Positions 46,490-58,319 of a DNA stretch of 64,000 nt are shown here, in pieces. The stretch covers positions 62,001-126,000 of the forward strand of contig NZ_FWFQ01000005.1 of the NCBI RefSeq assembly GCF_900172235.1, read 5' to 3'. The stretch comes from Pseudoruegeria aquimaris. Lineage in GTDB: Bacteria > Pseudomonadota > Alphaproteobacteria > Rhodobacterales > Rhodobacteraceae. The stretch's first letter is position 1, and every line of letters starts with the position of its first letter. Position numbers and translations under genes: made by a program. The notes beneath the pieces are model-generated. The model saw only the letters and a list, made by a program, of their open reading frames with translations, was not told where the DNA came from and ran no database searches.

Positions 46490-48124
46490 ATGGCAATTAC
46501 CTCAGCAAACCAGCTTGAGCTGCTCCAGACGGCCGAGGCCGTGGCCCGCGAGAAGATGATCGATCCGGCGCTGGTGATCGAGGCGATGGAAGAGTCCCTC
46601 GCCCGCGCCGCGAAGTCGCGCTACGGCGCCGAAATGGACATCCGCGTCTCCATCGACCGCAAGACGGGCAAGGCGACGTTCACCCGCGTGCGCACCGTGG
46701 TGGCCGACGACGAACTGGAGAACTACCAGGCCGAGCTCACCGTCGAGCAGGCCAAGCAATACATGGAAAACCCGCAGATCGGCGACGAGCTGCGCGACGA
46801 GGTGCCGCCGGTCGAACTGGGCCGCATCGCCGCCCAGAGCGCCAAGCAGGTGATCCTGCAGAAGGTGCGCGAAGCCGAGCGTGACCGCCAGTACGAGGAA
46901 TTCAAGGATCGCGTCGGCACCATCATCAACGGCGTGGTGAAGCGCGAGGAATACGGCAACGTCATCGTGGACGTGGGCCGCGGCGAAGCCGTGCTGCGCC
47001 GCAACGAGAAGATCGGCCGCGAAAGCTACCGCCCGAACGATCGCATCCGCTGCTACATCAAGGACGTGCGCCGCGAAGTGCGTGGCCCGCAGATCTTCCT
47101 GAGCCGCACCGCGCCCGAATTCATGGCCGAGCTGTTCAAGATGGAAGTGCCGGAGATCTACGACGGCATCATCGAGATCAAGGCCGTGGCCCGCGATCCG
47201 GGCTCCCGCGCGAAGATCGCCGTCATCTCCTACGATGGCTCCATCGATCCGGTGGGCGCCTGCGTGGGTATGCGCGGCTCCCGCGTGCAAGCCGTCGTGA
47301 ACGAGCTGCAGGGCGAGAAGATCGACATCATCCCGTGGAACGAGGATGCACCGACCTTCCTCGTGAATGCGCTGCAGCCGGCGGAAGTCTCGAAGGTGGT
47401 GCTCGATGAGGACGCCGGCAAGATCGAGGTGGTGGTGCCCGACGAGCAGCTTTCGCTCGCCATCGGCCGCCGCGGCCAGAACGTGCGCCTCGCCAGCCAG
47501 CTGACAGGCCTCGACATCGACATCATGACGGAAGCCGAGGAATCGGCCCGCCGCCAGGCCGAGTTCGAAGAGCGCACCAAGCTGTTCATGGATACGCTGG
47601 ATCTGGACGAGTTCTTCGCCCAGCTGCTGGTCTCCGAAGGTTTCACCAACCTCGAAGAGGTTGCCTACGTGGAACTGGACGAGCTTCTGGTCATCGACGG
47701 CGTGGACGAAGGCACCGCCGAGGAACTCCAGGCCCGTGCACGCGACTACCTCGAAGAGCAGAACCGCAAGGCGCTGGAGCACGCGCGTGAGCTGGGCGTC
47801 GAAGACAGCCTGGTTGAATTCGAGGGCCTCACGCCCCAGATGATTGAGGCACTTGCCGAGGACGGCGTGAAATCGCTCGACGATTTCGCCACCTGCGCGG
47901 ATTGGGAACTGGCCGGTGGCTGGACGACCGTGGACGGGCAGCGCGTCAAGGACGACGGTATCCTCGAGAAATTCGACGTGAGCCTCGAAGAGGCGCAGAA
48001 CCTCGTGATGACGGCCCGCATCCAGCTTGGCTGGGTGGATCCGGTCGAGCTTGAAGGCGAGGACGACGCCGAAGAAGACGCCCTTGCCGAAGGCGAAGAA
48101 GCCGCCGCGGAGGACGAGGCCTGA
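46490..48124 (+). CDS. nusA: Transcription termination/antitermination protein NusA
   Basis: NusA binds RNA polymerase and modulates pausing, termination and antitermination. The 544-aa protein has the N-terminal RNAP-binding domain (about 1-130), an S1 domain (about 138-195), and two KH domains ([11 protein letters not shown] near 252 and [13 protein letters not shown] near 323). Acidic C-terminal helix-hairpin-helix repeats (about 365-525) and a Glu/Asp-rich tail follow. AGGAGG precedes the ATG at 46490; a GTG at 46484 lies too close to it. NusA may itself act on the leader hairpin upstream of rimP. Confidence 0.96.
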   Translation: MAITSANQLELLQTAEAVAREKMIDPALVIEAMEESLARAAKSRYGAEMDIRVSIDRKTGKATFTRVRTVVADDELENYQAELTVEQAKQYMENPQIGDELRDEVPPVELGRIAAQSAKQVILQKVREAERDRQYEEFKDRVGTIINGVVKREEYGNVIVDVGRGEAVLRRNEKIGRESYRPNDRIRCYIKDVRREVRGPQIFLSRTAPEFMAELFKMEVPEIYDGIIEIKAVARDPGSRAKIAVISYDGSIDPVGACVGMRGSRVQAVVNELQGEKIDIIPWNEDAPTFLVNALQPAEVSKVVLDEDAGKIEVVVPDEQLSLAIGRRGQNVRLASQLTGLDIDIMTEAEESARRQAEFEERTKLFMDTLDLDEFFAQLLVSEGFTNLEEVAYVELDELLVIDGVDEGTAEELQARARDYLEEQNRKALEHARELGVEDSLVEFEGLTPQMIEALAEDGVKSLDDFATCADWELAGGWTTVDGQRVKDDGILEKFDVSLEEAQNLVMTARIQLGWVDPVELEGEDDAEEDALAEGEEAAAEDEA

Positions 48125-48150
48125 TTTCAGGCCTCGGAGGGCTTGAGCGC

Positions 48151-48783
48151 ATGTCGCGGGGTGGCCGAGACAAGCAGCGGGGAGACCCCGAACGCCGGTG
48201 CATCGCCACCGGCGAGGTGGCGCCGAAGGCGGGGCTGATCCGTTTCGTCGTCGGCCCTGATGGCTCCGTGGTGCCCGATCTGGCCGGCAAGCTGCCGGGG
48301 CGGGGGCTCTGGGTTTCGGCGGATCGGGCGGCCCTGGATCTGGCGGCCCGCAAGAAGCTGTTCAGCCGGGCCGCGCGCCAGCAGGTGAACGTGCCGGAGG
48401 GGCTCGCGGACCGGGTCGAGGCGCTGCTGGCGCAGCGTGTGATCGAGCTGATCTCGCTGGCCCGGAAGGCCGGGCTCGCGGTGACGGGCTTCGAAAAGGT
48501 GAAAGACTGGATCGTATCGGGCCACGGGGTGGTCCTGATCCAGGCAAATGACGGATCGGAGCGTGGCAAATCAAAGCTGCGCCCACCGCCCGGGGAAGGG
48601 GCCTATATCGGCGTTTTGAGTGCGTCGGAATTGGGTTTGGCTTTCGGGCGGGAAAATGTGATACATGGCGCGCTCGCGGCTGGTGGACTCACGACACGTG
48701 TTGTAGAGGAAGCCACGAAACTTACGGGTTTGCGCGATAAGAACGGTGGAACGTCCACCGGAAAGGGTACGAAGACCACATGA
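48151..48783 (+). CDS. YlxR (DUF448) / L7Ae-like RNA-binding fusion protein
   Basis: The 210-aa protein joins an N-terminal YlxR domain (about 10-85, with [13 protein letters not shown] and LPGRGLWV) to a C-terminal L7Ae/L30e-like fold (about 95-190, with [15 protein letters not shown]). In Firmicutes these are two neighbouring genes (ylxR and ylxQ) at the same site between nusA and infB. In alphaproteobacteria the fused form is common. It probably binds RNA or nucleoid DNA; its exact role is not settled. It overlaps infB by ATGA. Confidence 0.92.
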   Translation: MSRGGRDKQRGDPERRCIATGEVAPKAGLIRFVVGPDGSVVPDLAGKLPGRGLWVSADRAALDLAARKKLFSRAARQQVNVPEGLADRVEALLAQRVIELISLARKAGLAVTGFEKVKDWIVSGHGVVLIQANDGSERGKSKLRPPPGEGAYIGVLSASELGLAFGRENVIHGALAAGGLTTRVVEEATKLTGLRDKNGGTSTGKGTKTT

Positions 48784-51293
48784 GCGATAGCGACGGCAAA
48801 AAGACACTGGGCCTGCGGGGCGGGCCGCGTTCCGGCAATGTGAAGCAGAGCTTTTCCCATGGCCGCACGAAGAACGTGGTCGTGGAAACCAAACGCAAGC
48901 GCGTTGTGGTGCCCAAGCCCGGCGCCACGAAGTCTGCCGGCGGTGGAACGCCGGGTGGCGACGCCTCCAAACGCCCGGCCGGGATTTCCGATGCGGAAAT
49001 GCAGCGCCGTCTGAAGGCACTCCAGGCCGCCAAGGCCCGTGAAGCCGAGGACGAAGCACGCCGCAAGGCCGAGGAAGAAGCGCGCGCCGCGGAGCGCGAG
49101 CGCCGCCGGGCCGAGCAGGAAGCCAAGGAACGCGAGGAGCAGGAGCGCCTGGAGCGCGCCCGCCAGCGTGCCGAGGAAGAAGAACGCAAGACCAAGGAAG
49201 CGGAAGAAGCCAAGAAACGCGAAGCCGCCGCAGCGGCCCGCGCGAAGGATGATCGTGCCACGGCCTCCGCGCCGCAGCCGCAACCCGGCCGCGAGGACAC
49301 CGGCCCCCGCGGTGGCGGCAAGCCCGGCACCAGCGATCGCAAGTCCGACCGCGACAACCGGGATCGCCCGGCCCGCAAGGGTGGCCGCGACGATGGCCGC
49401 CGTTCCGGCAAGCTGACGCTGAACCAGGCTCTGTCGGGTGGCGACGGCCGCCAACGCTCCGTGGCCGCGATGCGCCGCAAGCAGGAGCGCGCCCGCCAGA
49501 AGGCGATGGGTGGCGCGCAAGAGCGTGAAAAGGTGATCCGCGAGGTTCAGCTGCCGGAAACCATCGTGGTTTCGGAGCTGGCCAACCGTATGGCCGAACG
49601 CGTGGCGGACGTCGTGAAAGAGCTCATGAAAATGGGCATGATGGTCAACCAGAACCAGGCGATCGACGCCGATACCGCCGAGCTGATCATCGAGGAATTC
49701 GGCCACAAGATCGTCCGTGTCTCCGATGCCGACGTGGAAGACGTGATCGATACCGTGGAGGACAAGCCGGAAGATCTGGAGCCCCGCCCGCCGGTGATCA
49801 CCATCATGGGCCACGTGGACCACGGCAAGACCTCGCTGCTGGACGCGATCCGCGATGCGAAAGTGGTTGCCGGCGAAGCCGGTGGCATCACCCAGCACAT
49901 CGGCGCCTACCAGGTGACGACGGACTCCGGCGCGGTTCTGACCTTCCTCGACACACCGGGCCACGCCGCCTTCACCTCCATGCGGGCCCGCGGGGCCCAG
50001 GTGACGGACATCGTGGTGCTCGTGGTGGCCGCCGATGACTCGGTGATGCCGCAGACGGTGGAAGCCATCAATCACGCCAAGGCCGCCGGCGTGCCGATGA
50101 TCGTTGCGATCAACAAGTGCGACAAGCCCGAGGCCGATCCGATGCGCGTGCGCACCGAGCTTCTGCAGCACGAGGTCGTCGTCGAGGCGATGTCGGGCGA
50201 CGTGCAGGATGTCGAGGTCTCCGCCATCACCGGCAAGGGGCTCGACGAGCTTCTGGAAGCCATCGCGCTGCAGGCTGAGATCCTGGAACTGAAGGCGAAC
50301 CCGAAACGTGCCGCCTCCGGCGCAGTCATCGAGGCCCAGCTGGACGTGGGCCGCGGCCCGGTTGCCACCGTTCTCGTACAGAACGGCACGCTGCACAAAG
50401 GCGATATTTTCGTCGTCGGCGAGCAGTGGGGCAAGGTCCGTGCGCTGATCAACGACAAGGGCGAGCGCGTCGATGAAGCGGGCCCCTCCGTGCCGGTCGA
50501 GGTCCTGGGCCTGAACGGCACCCCGGAAGCCGGGGACGTGCTGAACGTGGTCGACACCGAGGCGCAGGCCCGCGAGATTGCCGAATACCGTGAGCAGGCC
50601 GCGAAAGACAAACGTGCTGCTGCCGGTGCCGCGACGACGCTGGAACAGCTGATGGCGAAAGCCAAAGAAGACGAGAACATGGTCGAGCTGCCGATTCTCG
50701 TGAAGGCCGACGTTCAGGGCTCTGCCGAGGCCATCGTTCAGGCGATGGAAAAGATCGGCAATGACGAGGTGCGCGTGCGCGTGCTGCACTCCGGTGTGGG
50801 CGCGATCACCGAATCCGACATCGGCCTTGCGGAAGCCTCCGGCGCGCCGGTCTTCGGCTTCAACGTCCGCGCCAATGCTTCGGCCCGCAACACCGCGAAC
50901 CAGAAGGGCATCGAGATCCGCTACTACTCGGTGATCTACGATCTGGTGGATGACGTGAAGGCGGCCGCTTCCGGCCTGCTCTCTGCCGAGATCCGCGAGA
51001 AGTTCATCGGGTACGCCTCGATCAAGGAAGTCTTCAAGGTTACGGGCGTTGGCAAGGTTGCCGGCTGTCTCGTGACCGAGGGCGTTGCCCGCCGCTCCGC
51101 CGGCGTGCGCCTGCTGCGCGACGACGTGGTGATTCACGAAGGCACGCTGAAGACGCTCAAGCGCTTCAAGGACGAGGTCAAGGAAGTGCAGTCTGGCCAG
51201 GAGTGCGGCATGGCCTTCGAGAACTACGATGACATCCGCCCCGGCGACGTGATCGAGATCTTCGAACGCGAGGAAGTTGAGCGCACGCTCTGA
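48780..51293 (+). CDS. infB: Translation initiation factor IF-2
   Basis: IF-2 is the GTPase that brings fMet-tRNA to the 30S subunit. The 837-aa protein has a short N-terminal IF2_N-like part, a long charged Arg/Glu/Ala-rich helical region (about 70-165), and a G domain with G1 GHVDHGKTS at about 344-352, DTPGH and NKCD. Domains II-IV and the fMet-tRNA-binding C-terminus (ending [12 protein letters not shown]) follow. It is the last gene of the rimP operon, overlapping ylxR by 4 nt and followed at once by a strong terminator. Confidence 0.97.
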   Translation: MSDSDGKKTLGLRGGPRSGNVKQSFSHGRTKNVVVETKRKRVVVPKPGATKSAGGGTPGGDASKRPAGISDAEMQRRLKALQAAKAREAEDEARRKAEEEARAAERERRRAEQEAKEREEQERLERARQRAEEEERKTKEAEEAKKREAAAAARAKDDRATASAPQPQPGREDTGPRGGGKPGTSDRKSDRDNRDRPARKGGRDDGRRSGKLTLNQALSGGDGRQRSVAAMRRKQERARQKAMGGAQEREKVIREVQLPETIVVSELANRMAERVADVVKELMKMGMMVNQNQAIDADTAELIIEEFGHKIVRVSDADVEDVIDTVEDKPEDLEPRPPVITIMGHVDHGKTSLLDAIRDAKVVAGEAGGITQHIGAYQVTTDSGAVLTFLDTPGHAAFTSMRARGAQVTDIVVLVVAADDSVMPQTVEAINHAKAAGVPMIVAINKCDKPEADPMRVRTELLQHEVVVEAMSGDVQDVEVSAITGKGLDELLEAIALQAEILELKANPKRAASGAVIEAQLDVGRGPVATVLVQNGTLHKGDIFVVGEQWGKVRALINDKGERVDEAGPSVPVEVLGLNGTPEAGDVLNVVDTEAQAREIAEYREQAAKDKRAAAGAATTLEQLMAKAKEDENMVELPILVKADVQGSAEAIVQAMEKIGNDEVRVRVLHSGVGAITESDIGLAEASGAPVFGFNVRANASARNTANQKGIEIRYYSVIYDLVDDVKAAASGLLSAEIREKFIGYASIKEVFKVTGVGKVAGCLVTEGVARRSAGVRLLRDDVVIHEGTLKTLKRFKDEVKEVQSGQECGMAFENYDDIRPGDVIEIFEREEVERTL

Positions 51294-51317
51294 TCGCCGC
51301 ACAGCGGGAAGCATTCA

Positions 51318-51345
51318 AAGGGCCGCCTTCGGGCGGCCCTTTTTT
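51318..51345 (+). terminator. Intrinsic terminator after infB
   Basis: A 10-bp stem AAGGGCCGCC/GGCGGCCCTT with a stable TTCG tetraloop is followed by six T residues, 24 nt after the infB stop. Confidence 0.93.
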
Positions 51346-51392
51346 GCTGTGGGATGACTCTTTTGGGGTGGGAATGCCGGGCTGGACAAAAG

Positions 51393-51425
51393 AAAAAGGA
51401 CAAGGCTTTCACCTTGTCCTTTTTT
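51393..51425 (-). terminator. Second, bidirectional terminator, facing the 45-aa gene
   Basis: A 13-bp stem AAAAAGGACAAGG/CCTTGTCCTTTTT with a 6-nt loop has T-runs on both strands. It lies 31 nt past the stop of the small minus-strand gene at 51456-51593 and probably ends that gene. It also backs up infB termination. Confidence 0.88.
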
Positions 51426-51455
51426 CTTTCCGTTGGTCCGGAGACCGAGATGATA

Positions 51456-51593
51456 TCAGGCAGCCTTGCCAGCCACCGGGTAGCCTTCGAAGTCGCGCGA
51501 ACCGACGCGTACGACGATCTTCCCGTTGCTCAGTGCGCGGATGAAAGTCCCCTGCACCGAGACATAACTGCCCAGAGTGATCGTTTTCATCAT
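51456..51593 (-). CDS. Small uncharacterised 45-aa protein
   Basis: Two adjacent ATGs (51593 and 51590) open a 45-codon frame. The product begins MMKTITLGSYVSVQG, runs through a basic beta-rich middle (GKIVVRVG) and ends VAGKAA. GGGGAG lies about 10 nt upstream and a 13-bp terminator with a T-run follows 31 nt after the stop, so it has a complete gene layout. The sequence predicts a small soluble beta-strand protein with no signal peptide. I do not recognise a function. It sits alone between infB and mutT; the 5' region of about 175 nt is AT-rich and may hold its promoter. Confidence 0.72.
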   Translation of the reverse strand: MMKTITLGSYVSVQGTFIRALSNGKIVVRVGSRDFEGYPVAGKAA

Positions 51594-51769
51594 TTCCAAT
51601 TTCTCCCCAGTCAAAATTGGTGTGGATGGATTTTATATGGAAACTGATTAACAAAACACCATGTTTTCTCAACGTAAGTTGAACATTTTGACACTTCTGA
51701 AAGGATTTCGTTACGTCAGATTCACAAATCCGTTGTAGATCAACGGGTTGGAAAACTGTTGCGAAAACA

Positions 51770-52168
51770 TCACAACCAGTCGCGAAGTATCGGAATCAAA
51801 GGCAGATCGGCGGCCGGCATCGGGTACTTGGACAGCTCCCTGACATGCGCCCACTTGATGGTCTGCCCTTCGCGGGGGACGACCGTGCCTTCCCACTTCC
51901 GGCAGATGTAGAGCGGCATCAACAGGTGGAACGATTCGTAGCTGTGGCTGGCGAAGGTGAGCGGCGCGAGGCAGCTTTCCCAGGTATTGATTCCCAGTTC
52001 CTCGTGCAGCTCCCGGATCAAGGCGGCCTCGGGCGTTTCGCCGGGCTCCACCTTGCCACCGGGGAACTCCCAGAGCCCGGCCATGGATTTGCCTTCGGGC
52101 CTCTGGGCGATGAGCACGCGCCCGTCGACATCGACGAGCGCCACGGCGGAGACGAGCACAACTTTCAC
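51770..52168 (-). CDS. mutT: MutT-type 8-oxo-dGTP diphosphatase (Nudix)
   Basis: The 132-aa protein has the Nudix box GGKVEPGETPEAALIRELHEELGI at residues 37-60. The N-terminal VSAVALVDVDGRVLIAQRP and LWEFPGG segments are typical of MutT, which clears 8-oxo-dGTP and lowers A:T to C:G mutation. Its start overlaps the argJ stop by ATGA. This argJ-mutT pairing is often seen in alphaproteobacteria and is probably a matter of transcription, not shared function. Confidence 0.92.
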   Translation of the reverse strand: MKVVLVSAVALVDVDGRVLIAQRPEGKSMAGLWEFPGGKVEPGETPEAALIRELHEELGINTWESCLAPLTFASHSYESFHLLMPLYICRKWEGTVVPREGQTIKWAHVRELSKYPMPAADLPLIPILRDWL

Positions 52169-53397
52169 GAGCGATAGTCCGCGTTGATTTCGATGTAGCG
52201 ATGGGTGAGATCGCAGGTCCAGACGGTGGATTTGCCGTCGCCCAGCCCCAGGTCGATCCCGATCACGAGCTCCTGCTGCTTCATGTAGGCGGCGCCGGCG
52301 GCCTCGCTGTAGCTCTCCGCCACCCAGCCGTTCTCCGCCACCAGGATGTCGCCGAAACGGATCGAAAGCCTGTCGCGGTCAGCGGCTGCGCCGGATTTGC
52401 CTACCGCCATGACGACGCGGCCCCAGTTGGGATCCTCGCCGGCGATCGCCGTCTTGACGAGCGGCGAGTTGGCGGTGGCCATGGCGACCTTGCGGGCGTC
52501 GGCATCGCTGGCCGCGCCGGTGACGCGGACCTCGACGAATTTCGTCGCGCCCTCGCCATCGCGCACCACCTGGTGGGCGAGATCTAGCATCACCCCGTGC
52601 AGCGCGTCGCGGAAGGGGCCGATGTTGGCGGCGGTGATCTCCTCCGCATCGGCGGCACCCGTGGCGCAGAGCAGCAGCGAATCCGAGGTGGAGGTGTCGC
52701 TGTCCACGGTGATGGCGTTGAAAGTGACGTCGGTCAGCTCCGACAGAACCTGTTGCAGCAGCGGCTGGGCAATTTTCGCATCCGTGAAGATGTAGACGAG
52801 CATCGTCGCCATGTCGGGGGCGATCATGCCGGAGCCCTTCGCGAAGCCAGAGATGGTGACGCCACCGACCCGGGCGCTGGCGCCCTTGGGGAAGGTGTCC
52901 GTCGTCATGATGGCTTCAGCGGCGTCCTTCAGGCGGTCGGGGGCCAGCCCGGCGGCCAGTTCCGCGATCTTCGCCGTGATCCTCTCGTGCGGCAGCGGCT
53001 CACCGATCACCCCGGTGGAGGCGCTGAACACGCGGGCGCGCGGCAGGCCAAGGGCTTCGGCCACGGCGCCCGTCACCTTGTCCACGGCGTTCTGCCCGTT
53101 CTTGCCGGTGAACGCATTGGCGTTGCCGGAGTTCACGATGATCGCCGCGCCTGCGGAGGTGTCGCCGCCAAGCTTGGCCTGGCAATCCAGAACCGGCGCC
53201 GCGCGGGTGGCGGAACGGGTGAACACGCCGGCCACGGCCGTGCCCGGCGCAAGCTCCGCGAGCATCACGTCGTTGCGGCCCTGGTAGCGCACGCCCGCCG
53301 CCGTGGCGGCGAAGCGCACGCCCTTGATCGGCGGAAGCTCCGGGAAGCCGCCCGCGGGTGCAAGCGGCGAAACGATCTGTTCTTTCTGGGTGCCCAT
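52165..53397 (-). CDS. argJ: Bifunctional glutamate N-acetyltransferase / N-acetylglutamate synthase
   Basis: ArgJ moves the acetyl group from N-acetylornithine to glutamate, and in the bifunctional form can also use acetyl-CoA; both feed arginine synthesis. The 410-aa precursor self-cleaves before the nucleophile T198 in the DMATMLVY motif to make alpha and beta chains. IIVNSGNANAFTG and FSASTGVIGEPLP are family signatures. It overlaps mutT by 4 nt and follows the parvulin gene by 20 nt, so the three may share a transcript. Confidence 0.96.
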   Translation of the reverse strand: MGTQKEQIVSPLAPAGGFPELPPIKGVRFAATAAGVRYQGRNDVMLAELAPGTAVAGVFTRSATRAAPVLDCQAKLGGDTSAGAAIIVNSGNANAFTGKNGQNAVDKVTGAVAEALGLPRARVFSASTGVIGEPLPHERITAKIAELAAGLAPDRLKDAAEAIMTTDTFPKGASARVGGVTISGFAKGSGMIAPDMATMLVYIFTDAKIAQPLLQQVLSELTDVTFNAITVDSDTSTSDSLLLCATGAADAEEITAANIGPFRDALHGVMLDLAHQVVRDGEGATKFVEVRVTGAASDADARKVAMATANSPLVKTAIAGEDPNWGRVVMAVGKSGAAADRDRLSIRFGDILVAENGWVAESYSEAAGAAYMKQQELVIGIDLGLGDGKSTVWTCDLTHRYIEINADYRS

Positions 53398-53417
53398 GGC
53401 TTGGCGGCTCCGGTGGA

Positions 53418-54263
53418 TCAGTTCTCGATCAGGTCGGTGTTGCGGATCATCGAGGGGTCGATCGCGCTTACGTCCGCGCGTTCGACGTCGGTCGAGCCGT
53501 TGAGCGAGGCGATGTATTCCTCCACCACCTTCTGCTCAAGGTCGGCGCGCAGTTCGCCTTCCAGATCCGCGTAGGCCGGGGGCTGGCTGTCGCGGGTTTC
53601 GTTCAGCAGGATCACGTGCCAGCCGAACTGCGTCTGCACCGGCTCGGAGACCTGACCCGGCTCAAGCTGCGTCACCGCCTGCTCGAAGGGCGGCACCATC
53701 ATGCCGAGGCCGAACCAGCCGAGCTGGCCGCCGTTGGGGCCGGATGGGCCGGTCGATTTCTCCATCGCCGTGGCGGCGAAATCGGCGCCCTCGTCGACCA
53801 TCTTCTTGATCTCGGCGGCTTCTTCCTGCGTCGGCACGAGGATGTGGGAGGCGTTGAACTCCGGCTGCGGCTGGAATTCGGCGATGCGGGCCTCGTAGGC
53901 CTCCTTCACCATCTCCTCGGTGACGCCGGCCTTGATGGCGGCATCCAGCGCGGCCCCGGCTTCGAGGCTGCGCGCGGCGTTCTCGGCGGCCAGGGTGATG
54001 GCGGGCGGCACGTCTTCCAGCGCGGCAGCGAGCACGGCCTGCTGGATCAGGTTCTCGAGCAGGCCCTCGAACAGCGCGTCGTCGGGCGCGGACTGATACT
54101 GCTCGGGCAGGGTGGCCCGGGCGGCGATGATGTGGCCCAGCGTGATGTTCTTTCCGGCGACGGTGGCGAGCACGGTATCCGCCGTGACTTCCTCCGCGAC
54201 GGCGGGCGCAGCGAGGACGATGGCGCAGATGGCGCCGAGCATCAGGTTGGGGCTTTTGGGCAT
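53418..54263 (-). CDS. Periplasmic parvulin-type peptidyl-prolyl cis-trans isomerase
   Basis: The 281-aa protein starts with a signal peptide ([25 protein letters not shown]). An N-terminal SurA-like helical region precedes a parvulin (PpiC) domain (about 125-225, ASHILV through [19 protein letters not shown] to FGWHVILL). It should act on proline bonds in secreted or outer-membrane proteins. The ATG at 54263 is chosen because it begins the signal peptide; the frame is open 15 codons upstream. It is divergent from secA, which fits a shared secretion theme. Confidence 0.92.
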   Translation of the reverse strand: MPKSPNLMLGAICAIVLAAPAVAEEVTADTVLATVAGKNITLGHIIAARATLPEQYQSAPDDALFEGLLENLIQQAVLAAALEDVPPAITLAAENAARSLEAGAALDAAIKAGVTEEMVKEAYEARIAEFQPQPEFNASHILVPTQEEAAEIKKMVDEGADFAATAMEKSTGPSGPNGGQLGWFGLGMMVPPFEQAVTQLEPGQVSEPVQTQFGWHVILLNETRDSQPPAYADLEGELRADLEQKVVEEYIASLNGSTDVERADVSAIDPSMIRNTDLIEN

Positions 54264-54301
54264 ATTTGTTTCCTCTGGGCGACACGCGGAGGTGCGTGAC
54301 G

Positions 54302-54330
54302 TTGACACTATCTATGCAGGCCCTTACATC
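54302..54330 (+). promoter_or_regulatory. Probable sigma-70 promoter of secA
   Basis: A perfect -35 box TTGACA (54302-54307), a 17-nt spacer and TACATC (54325-54330) lie about 120 nt ahead of the secA ATG. The leader of roughly 110 nt is long enough for leader control, but I saw no clear SecM-like arrest peptide or terminator hairpin in it. Confidence 0.55.
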
Positions 54331-54450
54331 GCTGAAAGGTCTGCGATGGCCGGTCCGCGCTTTTTCGCCGTTCTATGGGCGATGCGGCAGGCAGGCAAGC
54401 GGCTCACCGCACAGGACCACACATGGATAATCGCCGCAAGCAGAGAGAAC

Positions 54451-57186
<2,736 letters not shown>

Positions 57187-57214
57187 GGCGATTGTTGCCC
57201 AAAAAGCATGAAAT

Positions 57215-57247
57215 CCGGCCGGAGATCCGCAATTGATCCCCGGCCGG
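57215..57247 (+). terminator. Weak hairpin after secA
   Basis: Two copies of the self-complementary word CCGGCCGG (57215-57222 and 57240-57247) can pair across a 17-nt loop. There is no good T-run, so termination here is uncertain. Confidence 0.3.
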
Positions 57248-57311
57248 TCATAATTCCACCCGATTTCCCTGCCATCACACCCTCTGATCCCGTGTTCGGA
57301 AGAGGTGCCCC

Positions 57312-58298
57312 ATGGCAAGCCAACGCAGATATTCCCTGATCGCATCCGCGACCGTGCTGACGGCCCTGCTGGCCATGGGCGTGATGCAATCCGATGCCAT
57401 CGCCTCCCGTTTCGTCACAGCCTCCGCTCCGCAGGGCGCCACGCCGGCCCACCAACCCGTGGAGACGGCGCATGGCGGCGCGCTGTCCGTGCCGCGCGAT
57501 CCCGAGGCTTCGGTGGTCTTCGGTGCCGCTCCGCTGCGCGCGCCGGCGTTGCCCGAGGGAAGCGCCGAACCCGACGCCCGCCGGACGGCGCAGCCCGTGC
57601 TGAGCGCCTTCGGTCTGCCCTGCACCCCGCGCCTTGCGGCAGCGCCGGCGCCGGGCGGCATGGTTGCCGTGCAGCTTTCCGCCCCCTGCGAACCCGAGCG
57701 CTTCTTCACGCTGACCCAGGGCGATCTGGCCTTCACCGACATGACGAGCGTGACGGGCGATTTCGCGGTCACCTTGCCGGCACTTTCGCAGGACGTCGCG
57801 CTCGACGTGCGCTTCGAGGATGGCAGCCGTCTGTCCACCGCCCTGCGCGTCGAGGATGCCGCGCTGTTCGATCACGTGATCCTGCAATGGCAGGGGGAGG
57901 CCGGCCTCTCCATCCATGCGCTCGAATTCGGGGCCCGCTACGGCGAGAAGGGCCACGTCAGCGCGGCCTCGCCGCGGGATCCGAGCTTTGCCGCACGGGC
58001 GCTGGGCGGCTTCATCACCGAGCTGGGCGCCCGCGACCTGAACCACACCCGCCGGGCGGAGATCTACAGTTTCCCGAGCGGCCTGATGGGGCGCAGCGGG
58101 CTTGTGCGGCTGAGCGTCGAGGCCGAGGTGACGCCGGCCAACTGCGGCCAGGACCTGGCCGCCCGCAGCACCCAGATCCGCGCAGGTGCCGCCGAGCCGA
58201 GTGTCGAGATCGCGCTCGCGATGCCCGATTGTTCCGCCGTCGGCGATTATCTGGTGTTGAAAAACCTGCTGCGAGACCTGAAGATCGCCCGAAACTAG
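57312..58298 (+). CDS. Uncharacterised exported protein next to secA
   Basis: The 328-aa protein has an N-terminal hydrophobic helix (about 8-28) that acts as a signal or membrane anchor. A Pro/Ala-rich linker (about 36-100) and a periplasmic domain follow. Four cysteines (in GLPCTP, SAPCEP, PANCGQ and MPDCSA) could form two disulphides. GGAAGAGG precedes the ATG. I recognise no domain. It lies between secA and the SBP-OmpA fusion, 21 nt before the latter, so these two are probably one transcript. A role in envelope organisation is a guess from context only. Confidence 0.82.
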   Translation: MASQRRYSLIASATVLTALLAMGVMQSDAIASRFVTASAPQGATPAHQPVETAHGGALSVPRDPEASVVFGAAPLRAPALPEGSAEPDARRTAQPVLSAFGLPCTPRLAAAPAPGGMVAVQLSAPCEPERFFTLTQGDLAFTDMTSVTGDFAVTLPALSQDVALDVRFEDGSRLSTALRVEDAALFDHVILQWQGEAGLSIHALEFGARYGEKGHVSAASPRDPSFAARALGGFITELGARDLNHTRRAEIYSFPSGLMGRSGLVRLSVEAEVTPANCGQDLAARSTQIRAGAAEPSVEIALAMPDCSAVGDYLVLKNLLRDLKIARN

Positions 58299-58319
58299 AG
58301 GGCAGCAACAGGCACCACC

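Noticed and set aside
54331-54450. SecM-like arrest peptide or leader hairpin before secA
   Set aside because: The 110-nt leader has no clear short frame with its own ribosome-binding site and no stable hairpin with T-run.
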